Of a DNA stretch of 64,000 nt, positions 1 through 9,215 are shown piece after piece; within the stretch, counting starts at the first letter, position 1; each line of letters starts with the position of its first letter. The translations under genes were made by a program, and so were the position numbers. The stretch lies in contig CP137864.1 of the NCBI GenBank assembly GCA_034406715.1, positions 992,001 through 1,056,000 of the forward strand. Direction: 5' to 3'. The notes under the pieces are model-generated. The model had not been told where the DNA came from. It worked only from the letters and a program-made list of their open reading frames with translations, and searched no databases. Source of the DNA: Rhodotorula mucilaginosa. Taxonomy: Eukaryota; Basidiomycota; Microbotryomycetes; Sporidiobolales; Sporidiobolaceae.

Positions 1-565
1 CGACTTTCTCGCCGCCGTCCCCGCGACGCTCGCCAACATCTCCTCCTCCTCCTCCGGCTCGGGTTCGGGTTCGCGGGCCGTCCCGTCCGTGGACGAACTC
101 GAAGCGACACCGCTCGCGCTCGTGTTGCCGTCGACGTCGGCGGCGTCCACTTCTTCCGCCACTGTCGCACGCGGGCAGACTGGAAAGGTTCCTCCTCTCG
201 GCGGCGCGACTGCCACGCCTCGCGCGCGCCGTCCGCGCGGCAAACGGTTCGCCACGGCAACTGCCGAGGGCGCCGAGAGTGGCAACCTCCCCGCCGCGGC
301 TGCACCACCACCGCCCGCCGAAGACCGCTGGATCCCGAAACGGCAACGCCCGTCGATGCGCGACGCGCTCCTCCAAGCCAAGGAGAAGCAGCGCGGTCGG
401 AAACGCGACAAGGTCATGGCGGCGGCGACTACTCAAGGGTCCGCCGCTGTGGATGAGGAAGTGGCGACGCAGAAAGTCGGTCAGAAGGCAGGAGGAGGAG
501 GAGGCGGCGGCGGCGGAAAGGCTGGGAGTGGCAGCAACAAGAAGAAGAAGGGCGGTCGCAAGTAG
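1..565 (+). CDS. SRP72: Signal recognition particle subunit SRP72, C-terminal fragment
   Basis: An open frame enters from the left edge (reading from base 2) and stops at 565, so only the C-terminal ~187 residues are present. SRP72 binds 7SL RNA in the cytosolic signal recognition particle. The identification rests on the family's short RNA-binding tail: a block reading DRWIPKRQRPS followed by a Lys/Arg-rich stretch, then TTQGS, matching the conserved PERWLPxRER...GTQG pattern, and a terminal KKKKGGRK tail. Upstream are low-complexity Ser/Gly and Ala/Pro linkers, and a run of nine Gly precedes the basic end. The TPR part that binds SRP68 lies outside the window. The identification is by motif, not by full-length comparison. 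Confidence 0.8.
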   Translation, partial: DFLAAVPATLANISSSSSGSGSGSRAVPSVDELEATPLALVLPSTSAASTSSATVARGQTGKVPPLGGATATPRARRPRGKRFATATAEGAESGNLPAAAAPPPPAEDRWIPKRQRPSMRDALLQAKEKQRGRKRDKVMAAATTQGSAAVDEEVATQKVGQKAGGGGGGGGGKAGSGSNKKKKGGRK

Positions 566-731
566 GGTCTCGTTTGCATCGCATTGCCTGTGCCAGCTCC
601 TCATTTACAGTGTATAATGAGCTCGAAGGAGAACAGTGAAGGCGCGGACCGCCAAGCCGACGCCGACTCGCAAGTTCGGAGCCGAGATTCCGCGGCTGAG
701 ATCTTGCACTCTAGCTACAGTAACCGCGACG

Positions 732-2982
732 ATGCTCGCCGCTCGTGCGGCCGCTGCAGGCTGCTCGCGTCGCTTACGACCGAGTTCAGCCCGACTCAGC
801 AGCTGGATCATCCGCTCCTGTCCCTACACGGGCGGACCGCGAGCGACGTTGGCGAGGCCGGCGGCCGAGTTTGAACGGCACCCCGCGTTCAGGCAACTCG
901 ACCGCGACCTCGACGAGGCGGGCGTGCCGTGCTTCCCGGCGAGGGGAGAGGACGTCCGAGTCTTGAAGGACCCGAGCGAGTTTTACCAGACCTTGCTGGT
1001 GCGTCGTCTTGCCTTGTGACCGGTTTCTTCTCGGACTCACATGTGGGCGAAACAGAAGGACGCAAATTGGGTTGAATCGCTGACAAGAGATTCGATGTAT
1101 ACAGGACAAGGTACGAACAGCCAAGAGGAGGATCTTTATCGCCTCGCTCTACATCGGCAAGGAAGAGAAGGAACTGGTGCGCTCCCCTTTCCCGTCTCAA
1201 AAATGCAGCCCCCCCCCCCGGAACTGACCCTCCGAAACTATACACGCCCAGGTCCAAACCCTGCACGAAGCCTTGCGCGCCAATCCCAACTTGCAACTGA
1301 CCATCCTAGTCGACTACCTCCGCTCGACGCGCGAGCTGCCCCGCGCCGCCTCGTCCGCCTCTTTGCTCGGTTCGCTCGCCGCCGCGTTCCCGAACCAGGT
1401 CGACATCCGCCTGTTCCACACTCCGGCGCTGCACGGATGGCAGAAGCGCTTTGTGCCGAAACGGTTCAACGAGGGCTGGGGGCTTCAGCACATGAAGTGT
1501 TACGGGTTTGATGACGACGTGATCATGTCCGGGTCCGTCTGCGCTCTCTTTTGCTGCGGTGCATGATCACCGACTCCCGGAAGAACTGACACCGTCGTAA
1601 ACGCGGTGCAGAGCCAACCTCAGTCACGACTACTTTACGAACCGCACCGACCGGTACATCGAGTTCCGGTCGCACCCCCCGCTCGCCGACTTCTTCCACT
1701 CCCTCCTCGCCCTCACCGGCTCGTACTCGTTCCGCGTCACTGCGCAGGACACGAGCACGCTTTACCCATCTGTGAATATCTCGTGGCCCGAAGGTGATGG
1801 TGGAGGAGGAGGAGGAGCGAATTGGATACCCCGAAACCCTTTTACGGCAAGTCCGTCGAGCGCGATCCCCGCTTTCAAAGAGCACGCGCACGATTCGCTG
1901 TCGACGTTTTTGAAGCAATGGCACCGCAAAGATCCCCTCGCACTCGCATCCGCATTACCAGCATCTTCATCTCGGCCGCCACCGTCGGCGCCCACTCCCC
2001 GCGCGCCTTCCGCGCCCTCCGCCGCAACGCGCTCTCGCAGCACCTCGCCGCTCGCCTCGTTCGATACCCGCCTCCGCCCCGTCGTCCAAATGGGCCCGTT
2101 CGACCTCACCGCCGAGACGGACCTCGTCGTCCCCGGCATCTTTCGCACCGCGAACGCGTTCGCGACCGCCCCGGGCGGGAACCGCACCGTCCTCGATTGG
2201 ACAAGCGGCTACTTTGGACTCCGCGAGGACTACAAGCGCCTCGCGTTGCAGTGTAAAGCCAAAGTCAGGATCGTCTCTGCGTCCCCCGAGGTGCGTTCAC
2301 TCCTTTCTGGGTCACGAGCGGGGCGATTGAGCGGCGATACTGACCCTCGTCGTGCAGGCCAACGGGTTCTTCGGCTCTCGCGGCGTCTCTCGCTTCATCC
2401 CGCCGGCCTATACCCACTTCACCGAGCAGTTCTACAACGAGATCGAGCGGGAGGCGGAACGCAAGAGTCGCAGGTCGGACGGGAGCGCGGGCGATACGGC
2501 GATCGAGCTGAGAGAGTGGCGCAGAGAGGGGTGGACCTACCACGCGAAAGGTGCGTCGCATCCCTTCCACGCTGACGCTTTCGAGTCCCAAAGCTAAACG
2601 GATACTCTATGTGGCAGGCATCTGGCTCGCGCCGTCCGTGTTCAACCCGCTCTCGCCTCCCGCGCCGACGTCGACCTCAACAACGCTGACCGTCGACCCG
2701 CACATCGACGAGTTCTCCTTACGGTACTCGCACCCTTCCCCGCCGTTCTTGACCCTGATCGGCTCGTCCAACTTCGGTTCGCGGTCCGCCTCGCGCGACC
2801 TCGAAGCCGGCGTGCTCGTCACGACGCAGAACTCGAACCTGCGGTGGGCGCTCGAGAACGAGGTGCGGTCGATTCGGAAGTACGCCGACGTGCTCGTCGA
2901 CCGGGCGTTGTTTGCCAAGCCGGATCGGGGAGTGCCTTGGGGCGTGCGGGTCGCCGCCAACGCGATCGAGACCATGTTGTGA
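732..2982 (+). CDS. PGS1: Mitochondrial CDP-diacylglycerol--glycerol-3-phosphate 3-phosphatidyltransferase (phosphatidylglycerophosphate synthase)
   Basis: Six exons (732-998, 1105-1176, 1252-1532, 1612-2290, 2358-2550, 2618-2982) join into 618 codons. The enzyme makes phosphatidylglycerophosphate from CDP-diacylglycerol and glycerol-3-phosphate, the committed step to cardiolipin, in mitochondria. It belongs to the phospholipase-D superfamily. The first HxK motif is H193-x-K195 in HMKCYGFDDDVIMSGANLS, and a second is H495-A-K497 followed by SSNFGSRSASRDLE. The peptide RRIFIASLYIGKEEKEL is typical of fungal Pgs1. The chosen ATG gives an Arg/Ala/Ser-rich N-terminus (MLAARAAAAGCSRR) that looks like a mitochondrial presequence; an in-frame ATG at 636 is possible. 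A Gly run and a Ser/Pro-rich insert in exon 4 look lineage-specific. It lies 166 bp after the SRP72 stop, same strand. Confidence 0.93.
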
Positions 2983-3248
2983 TGGCTTAGGACCGCCCTC
3001 CCCTCTCGCTTTAGATCCCTAAGCTAGAAGCCTTATCATAGCAAGAGCATATACAAGCATATTGACAACAGATTTCTCTTAAGTATTACACCAAATGCAC
3101 AAGTCGCCAATGCCTGCTTCTTCGAGGAGAGAGCCCCCGACCCCACTCGCTTTCAGCTGTGAGCGCAGCCAAACCGGAATATGATAGTAAGCGCCCCTTC
3201 GTGGTCTGTTGCGGAAAAGCTAACACAGTCGCCTCGAGGGATTGGCGC

Positions 3249-5175
3249 TCACGAGAACTTCCAGCGGTTGTTGCAAGACAAGCACGTCACGAATGTCTGT
3301 AGGAAGAGCGAATCGGTCTGAGCATCCGCCTCATCGGTGAGCGAGGGATTAGAAATGTTGTGCACTCACGGTCATTGGCTCGTCTGCAGAGCGAGTTTGC
3401 ATCTGCACAGCGTGGTCCACGAGAACGAGTCAGCAAGTGCGCGACGCAGTCGAGGCAAGGCCAGAACAGACCTGGTAGTACATGCAGCGCCGCTGCTTGC
3501 ACTTTCCGCACTGGAACGCGTCCGTCTCGGCCTGCTGCGGCGCGGCGGCCTGCGCCTTGAACAAGTTCTCGGCGACGAGCTTGCGGTTCTCGGCTTTGCG
3601 CTCTTCCGACGCCATGTCCTGGATCGCCACGGTTCCGAATTCTCATCATTCAGTCAACACTCGCTCGCGTCGCAATGAACCCCCTCACCGGGAAGGCTCA
3701 CCTTGGGGTCCATCTCGTACAGCTGGACGATGCTAATCTCTCCGCTGACGACGTCCTCGCGCAAGCCGGGGTTGTTGGCCGCTTTCAAGTTGAGGTAGAA
3801 CGACCGCATCTTGTTCCGGTAGTTGGCGGTCCCTCCCGGCGGCGGGTTCTGCTCCCAGACGTGACTCTCGAGCGCTCTTGATCGCGTCTCGATCAGGTCG
3901 CTCGCTGCACAGTCATCGGTGCGCGAACGTGGAAAGTAAGCGCTTCGGTTCGACGCCACGTGAAGAATTGCGAGAGAGAGTCCCGGACTCACGCGCGCCC
4001 GAGTCTTGCGCCAACGCGTCATAGATGAGTTCACAGCACTTGTCCCTCGTCTTGTCCCCCGTAGCGCCCTCCCCCTGGGCGAAATCGATCCCGTCCGCCT
4101 TATGCGTCCGCGGCGGTCCTCCGGAACTCTGCCTCCGCAGCGGGGCAGTCGGCGCGGCCGGAGTCGTTGCCGAGGAAGAGGCAGCACTGCCGCCGTTGGT
4201 GGGCGCTGCTGCGCTGGAGGATGTGATGGACGGTTTGGCTGAGGGAGCGGCAGAGGCGGTGTCGGCTTTCGGAGTCGGAGATTTGGGCGTTCGGGCACTT
4301 GCAGCGGCGGGAGACGGAGCCGAGGAAGTCGCAGTCGAAGAAGCAGCAGCTGCGGCAGCTGGCAAGGAAAAGAAGGACTCGTGCATCAGTATAGAGCGTA
4401 GACGTAGAACGCCCGAGCGTGCGCGAGCCCGGACTGACTCTTTTTGGACCCGCTCTGACCGACGTCGGCTTTCCATTTCCGCACGAGCTCCTTGGCCAAG
4501 TCTGCGACCTCTTTCGCGTCGTTGTTCCTCAGCTTGTTGACCGTGACGCCGATCTTGGTTTCCTGTCAACAGGGCGGTTTGCCTGGTCAGCTGGCTGCGT
4601 GATGAGCAGGATACGCGAGAGAGGATAGAGAACGCACTCGCAAGAGCTCGTCAGTCGCCACGACGTCGGCCTTGAGTTGCTTCAAGATCTCGACCGCTTC
4701 CTGTTGGACATTTGCACGGGCAGATCCGTGGTCAGCTTCTCTCGGGCGTCGGACATCTTCTGCAGTACTGCTGTTTCCGAACTGCGGTCGTGTGCCGAAG
4801 CGAGGCGCTCCCTCAACCGCGCAAAAATTGTCGAGGTGCGACCGGCCGGGGCCTTGGCGTTTAAACTGCACGGCCTGTTGATCGCTTGCACGGCTCTGCT
4901 TGGCCGTCGCGGCGCTGGCTGCAAAGCGTCGTGCGAGCCGACGCGAATGACCAACCACCTCGCCTCGCCGGTCCTGCCCAATCCAGTTCCTTGGAATGGG
5001 TCGTTGAGGACGGGCTCTGGATTCAAAGGTGCTTCTTGGGTCGAGACGGTCCTGCGCGCTGCGTCCGAGTTGGAGAGAGCGGGCGGTTTGAACGTACGGC
5101 GGGCTTCTGCGCATCTCCCGACGTTGCCGCGACGAGCTTCTTGCGGAGGACGAGGATGTCGGCAGCGGTCGCCAT
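3249..5175 (-). CDS. DST1: Transcription elongation factor TFIIS
   Basis: Eight exons on the minus strand (5098-5175, 4638-4700, 4439-4562, 3993-4358, 3702-3904, 3472-3618, 3370-3402, 3249-3296) give 353 residues. TFIIS rescues backtracked RNA polymerase II by stimulating transcript cleavage. The N-terminal LW/TFIIS-N domain covers about residues 5-85 (…ATDELLRETKIGVTVNKL). A Ser/Ala/Pro linker follows, then the central domain (about 215-300). The C-terminal zinc ribbon has Cys315, Cys318, Cys343 and Cys346. The catalytic hairpin RSADE is at 331-335 and the protein ends NNRWKFS. Intron 1 is about 397 nt, several times longer than the others. The first exon (26 codons) was chosen because it supplies the missing first helix of the domain in phase. 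TFIIS and BUR6 are divergent, with 170 bp between their ATGs. Confidence 0.93.
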
Positions 5176-5345
5176 ACTTGGATCGATCCACTCGCACTGG
5201 TCGACCTTGTAGGCAGAGCGGAGGAGCGCGACAAGTCAGAGTCGCGACTCTGCGACACGGCGAGTCGCTCTGCTTCCCCCCACATACTGTACCTGCAGAG
5301 GGGCCGAGACTCGAGCAGGTCTACAAGCAAGCAACAAACGCTAGG
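5176..5345. promoter_or_regulatory. Shared divergent promoter, TFIIS / NC2-alpha
   Basis: Only 170 bp separate the start codons of DST1 (minus) and BUR6 (plus), so both 5' UTRs and both core promoters must lie here. I see no clear TATA box. The interval is inferred from the two gene models and not from a recognised motif. Confidence 0.5.
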
Positions 5346-6121
5346 ATGGGCAAGAAATCGAACCAGGCGCGCTTCCCGCTCGTGCGTCACACCTCCGTCT
5401 CACTCGTCGCGAGTTTTCATCAACGACCGCACGCTGACCGCCCGCTTTACACCACAGGCGCGCATCAAAAAGATGATCCAGCAGGACGAGGACGTTGGAA
5501 AAGTCGCTCAAGCGACCCCCATCGTCGTCTGTGAGCACCCTGTCGTGTGTCTGCTCTTTCTCCCCACTTGACTGACCCTCTTTTGCACCTGGCAGCCAAA
5601 GCCCTCGAACTCTTCCTCGCGAGCCTCGTCAACTCGTGTGTCAAGGACGCCGAAGCCCGCGGGAGCACAAAGCTCACTCCCTATGGCCTGTGAGCGTCTT
5701 TGCCCCCGGAACGGACTCGAGACCCACGCACGGCTCGCTGACTCTGTTTCTCACGACCCACGCGCGGACCACCAGCAAGCGCGCCGTCAACACGACTGCC
5801 ATGCTCGACTTTTGCGCCGACATTGTCGAGTCGATCCCGGATCCGCTCGAGGGCGAGGAAGACGACGACGAAGCCGGCGGCGCCGCAAAGAAGAAGCGCG
5901 GCAGCGGCAAGAAGCGCGCCGGAGCGGGGGCAGAGGGAGACAAGTCACAGGCGGCGGCGGCGCCGAGGAAGCGCGCGAGCAGAAAGGCCAAGAAGGACGA
6001 CGACAGTGACGACTTTATCGACGACGACGACGACGCAGGATCTGACCCCGCTGCCGCCGCGCCTCGCTCCACTTCCAAGCCAGTCAAGTACGGCGACGAC
6101 GATGACTACGAGGAAGATTGA
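5346..6121 (+). CDS. BUR6: NC2-alpha / DRAP1-like histone-fold transcription corepressor
   Basis: Four exons (5346-5381, 5458-5530, 5596-5689, 5776-6121) encode 182 residues. NC2-alpha pairs with NC2-beta (Dr1) through a histone fold and clamps TBP on promoters. The histone fold covers roughly residues 8-95: ARFPLARIKKMIQQDEDVGK, then TPIVVSKALELFLASLV and the TPYGLKRAV end seen in DRAP1/Bur6. After the fold come Lys-rich and very acidic tails (DDDSDDFIDDDDD, ending DDDDYEED), as in other fungal members. It is divergent to TFIIS, so two general RNA polymerase II regulators sit side by side. Confidence 0.92.
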
Positions 6122-6582
6122 AGCGTATTCTCGCCTCTGTCGAGCATGTACATTAGCCGCTTAATCCCATGTTGTGAAAAGATCGTGTTCTTTTGCCTCT
6201 CGCTCTCTCTTTTTCAGAACGCCAGGAGAGTGCGATTAACTGCTTCTCAAATTGAAATGCGAATGAAATGACGAAAGATGCGCTCGCTCCGAGTTGATGG
6301 AGACGTGGGTTGAAGTCGGGGGGGTATACACAGAGGTGCGAGGAGAAACAAACAGATTGGGGGGAGGAGGAAAGGAGGGGGAAGGGTGGAAGACGACGAC
6401 GACGATGACAGAACTCTTAGCCCAAACAGCTAACGGGGGGTACAGAACCGGTATAAGGAGGGTACTGATGTCCCGGGGGGGGGGCAAGAGGGGGATAGAC
6501 AAACAAACAAGAGATAAAATGAAGAAGCACACGGCGGGGGATAACGCGCACCACAGTGATCCCTGACAAATGTAGCGAGGGT
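6122..6582. other. Intergenic 3' region with G-rich tracts
   Basis: Convergent 3' ends of BUR6 and the WOPR gene. No gene is seen. From about 6315 to 6545 the plus strand carries repeated G runs (up to nine Gs near 6476), so the WOPR transcript's 3' UTR would be C/U-rich. A GAC/GAT microrepeat occurs near 6394. Confidence 0.6.
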
Positions 6583-9215
6583 TCATTGCTGGTAGTGCGG
6601 GTGATGCTGCTGCGGCGGCAGCGGTGGCGGTCCGGGGGGTGGTTGAGTCCACGGCGAACCGTTCGGCCACCATTGCTGCTGCTGCTGCTGTTGCTGCGGG
6701 GGCGGAGGCAACGCCTGCAGGACCGCATCCGGTTGTTGCTGCTGCGGCGCCGCATACTTGTACGAAGTCTCCGAGGAGTTCGGGAACGACGGGAGCTCGT
6801 CGACGACTTCCGACTTGACGATGCCCGGAAGAGGCGGAGGCGGAGGACGACCCGACCAATTCTCCTGGGCGCTTCTGCTGTTCTGTGCGCCACGAGTCTG
6901 CGGGAGAGACCGTTCACCCAAAGGAGGCGGGTACAGTCCCCCTCCTGGTAGTGGTGGCGCCGCCGAGAATCGACTCGCCGGTCGCGAATGCGGCGGCGGA
7001 CCCGGCTCGGCGGCATAGTCGATCGAGTCGTTCCGAGGTCGGACGAGACCAGTCGCGCCGAGGGTGCTCGCTTCGCGTCCGTAGCTTTGCTCCTGCGGCG
7101 CAGGTTGGACCAACCCACTCGCTGCCGACGACGCGCTCGAACCTTTCCCCAGCTGGTAACTCGGTCCCGTCGCCGCCGCCGCCGCCGCTCCATACGCATG
7201 CGGCTGCAAATGCTCTTGCGTACTACTCGTCGTCGAGGCATAGTGCGGAGGTCCACCGGGCGGGATGTTGTAGTCGTACAACTCCTGCAGGGCTTGTTGC
7301 TGTTGCTGTTGCAGTCGAGACATGGCGGCAGCGCCTTCAGCCGGCGTGACGGGCGACAGCTCGGACCCAGACGACGGGAGAGGTACAGCATGCCCTGTTG
7401 CGAGCGCCGAGCCTCTCCGGACGTAGCGAGCACCGTCCCATTCGAACGCCGAGCCCAGTTGATCTCCGCCCGGCAGGGGCATCGCCGACGAGCCGTACGG
7501 CGCCCCGGTCGTCGGTCCCCATCGCTGAGCAGGGTCGACAGCGCTTGTCGACGAGCGGAGCGGGTCCGCAGTCGCCGGCGGCGTAGCGAACGGCGACTTG
7601 CTGCCGTCCCGGGTCTGCGAGTACGAGGCGGCGTCGGTCGTCATCGCCCACTGCGGACTGGGTTGCAGGTTCCGCCCGTCGTCGGCGAAAGCGTACACCT
7701 GCTGCGATGACTGTGCGGCCGAGTAACGATGCAGGTGATCGGCATAGCCGATGGCGGTAAACGGTGGTTGACGCGGCGCGAAATGGCCCAGCGATTGAGC
7801 GTCGGACGGTCCCGGCGCGTTGAAACTGAACATGTCGTGCGCTCCGGACGCTGGATTCGGCACCGCCGGCGCAGAATGGCGAGGTTGCTGAAAGGCGGAC
7901 GAGATCCGGAATGGCGCATCGCCAGCCCCAGTCGGGAGCAGATACGGGCTGTGAGAGTGCGCCTGGAAGCGCTGCCAGCCCTGCAAAGGCGAGAACGCCG
8001 ATGACGCCATCGATCCCGACAGCCGAGACCCCGATGCAGTAGGCGCGGCGGGACCCGACAAACTGTCGTACGGAGGCGCGGTGGTCGGCAGAGGATGGAG
8101 AGGAGTGGGTCCGTGACCGGCGGAGAGACCGTTTGCAGAATGAGGAGGAGGCGGCCCGTGAGGCAGACGCGCCGAGTCGTACGGGTTGTAGCGATGGTCG
8201 AGCCGTGATGTAGAGGCGGTGGATCGCCGCCGAGGACCCTGCGAAGTGGCAACCTCCCAAGCAGGCATCGCGCGCACGTTCGGCTTGTGATCCGAACCGG
8301 ACGAGTCCGGTCGCGACTGCGTTCACGCGAAAGCGAAATTAGTCAGTGAAGGAAGCGAAAAAGATGTGTGACGACATCACGGGGTGTACGCACCACCGTG
8401 TTGGCAGCGCCGGGAAGCGGCAGCTGGGCGCCGGGAGACGACGACGTGTGCGTGCGGGGCGACAAAGGCGTGTCTGCGTCTCCCTTGTACCGCACGTGGC
8501 CGTCTGCGTCTATCTCGACGACCGGAGGGAGACGAAAGAGGGAAGGCGCGAGGAACGAAGGCGAAATCTCGAGAGACATGAGCTCGGCGTGCGAGGACGG
8601 CGTGCGCAAGCGCCCCGAGGTGACGTCGTCGATCCGGTAGTAGCTGACGAGGTGCAAGCCGCTCAGGGAGATGGTCTTCTTGACCAGTCCGTCAGGGCTG
8701 AAGCGGGAGCTCGACGTCAAGCTTCCGACGAGAGCACGTTCCCGAGCGCGGTCGAGAGCCAAGGCCGAAGACGCGCTGCTGTTGGCGCGGGTCCGACTGC
8801 GTTTCGAGTCGGATCCCTCGCTGCCTCCGGCGTCGCATGCGTCCACGTCGTCAACCGGATCCGCTTTGCTCGTGAGCGGGCCGATGAGCCGACTGCGGCT
8901 CGGTTTGGTCACTGGATCTCCCTCTTCTCCGGCGTCGCTGTTCCGCCCGCTCGTCGGCTTCTTGTCGAGTTCGCGGTAGACGAGGAAGTTGTCGAGGGTA
9001 CGAGAAGGACTCCACGAGAGCCCGTCGGTCCACCGTTTGATTCCGGTCTCCTCCTCGTGAAAGACAAACACGGCTCCAGAGACGACGAGGGCGCGCTTCT
9101 CAAATTCTTGCAGGCGGCGCGTGATCTTGGGGAGGAAGCCGCGCCGGCACCCTTCGAGGACGAGGAGCGCGTCGAGCGTCGTCTCGACGAAGCCTCTAAA
9201 GGCAGGATCCGCCAT
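6583..9215 (-). CDS. WOPR-domain (Gti1/Pac2 family) transcriptional regulator
   Basis: Two exons (8394-9215 and 6583-8316) encode 851 residues. WOPR proteins (Wor1, Ryp1, Sge1, Mit1 and Pac2/Gti1 relatives) are fungus-specific DNA-binding regulators of cell type, morphology and secreted effectors. WOPRa is at residues 8-83: GFVETTLDALLVLEGCR, FLPKITRRL, EEETGIKRWTDG around Trp62, then SPSRTLDNFLVYREL. WOPRb begins near residue 172 with GLVKKTISLSGLHLVSYYR. The two halves are separated by a ~90-residue acidic/Ser linker, which is usual. The C-terminal ~570 residues are low-complexity, rich in Pro, Ser, Gln and Gly with poly-Gln tracts, as in activation regions of this family. I chose the ATG just before the domain; the frame stays open upstream to 9392. 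Its target genes cannot be told from the sequence. Confidence 0.93.

Noticed and set aside
4677-5534. 285-codon plus-strand frame over the TFIIS first intron and BUR6 start
   Set aside because: It overlaps well-supported exons of two genes on conflicting frames and shows low-quality Arg/Ser composition.
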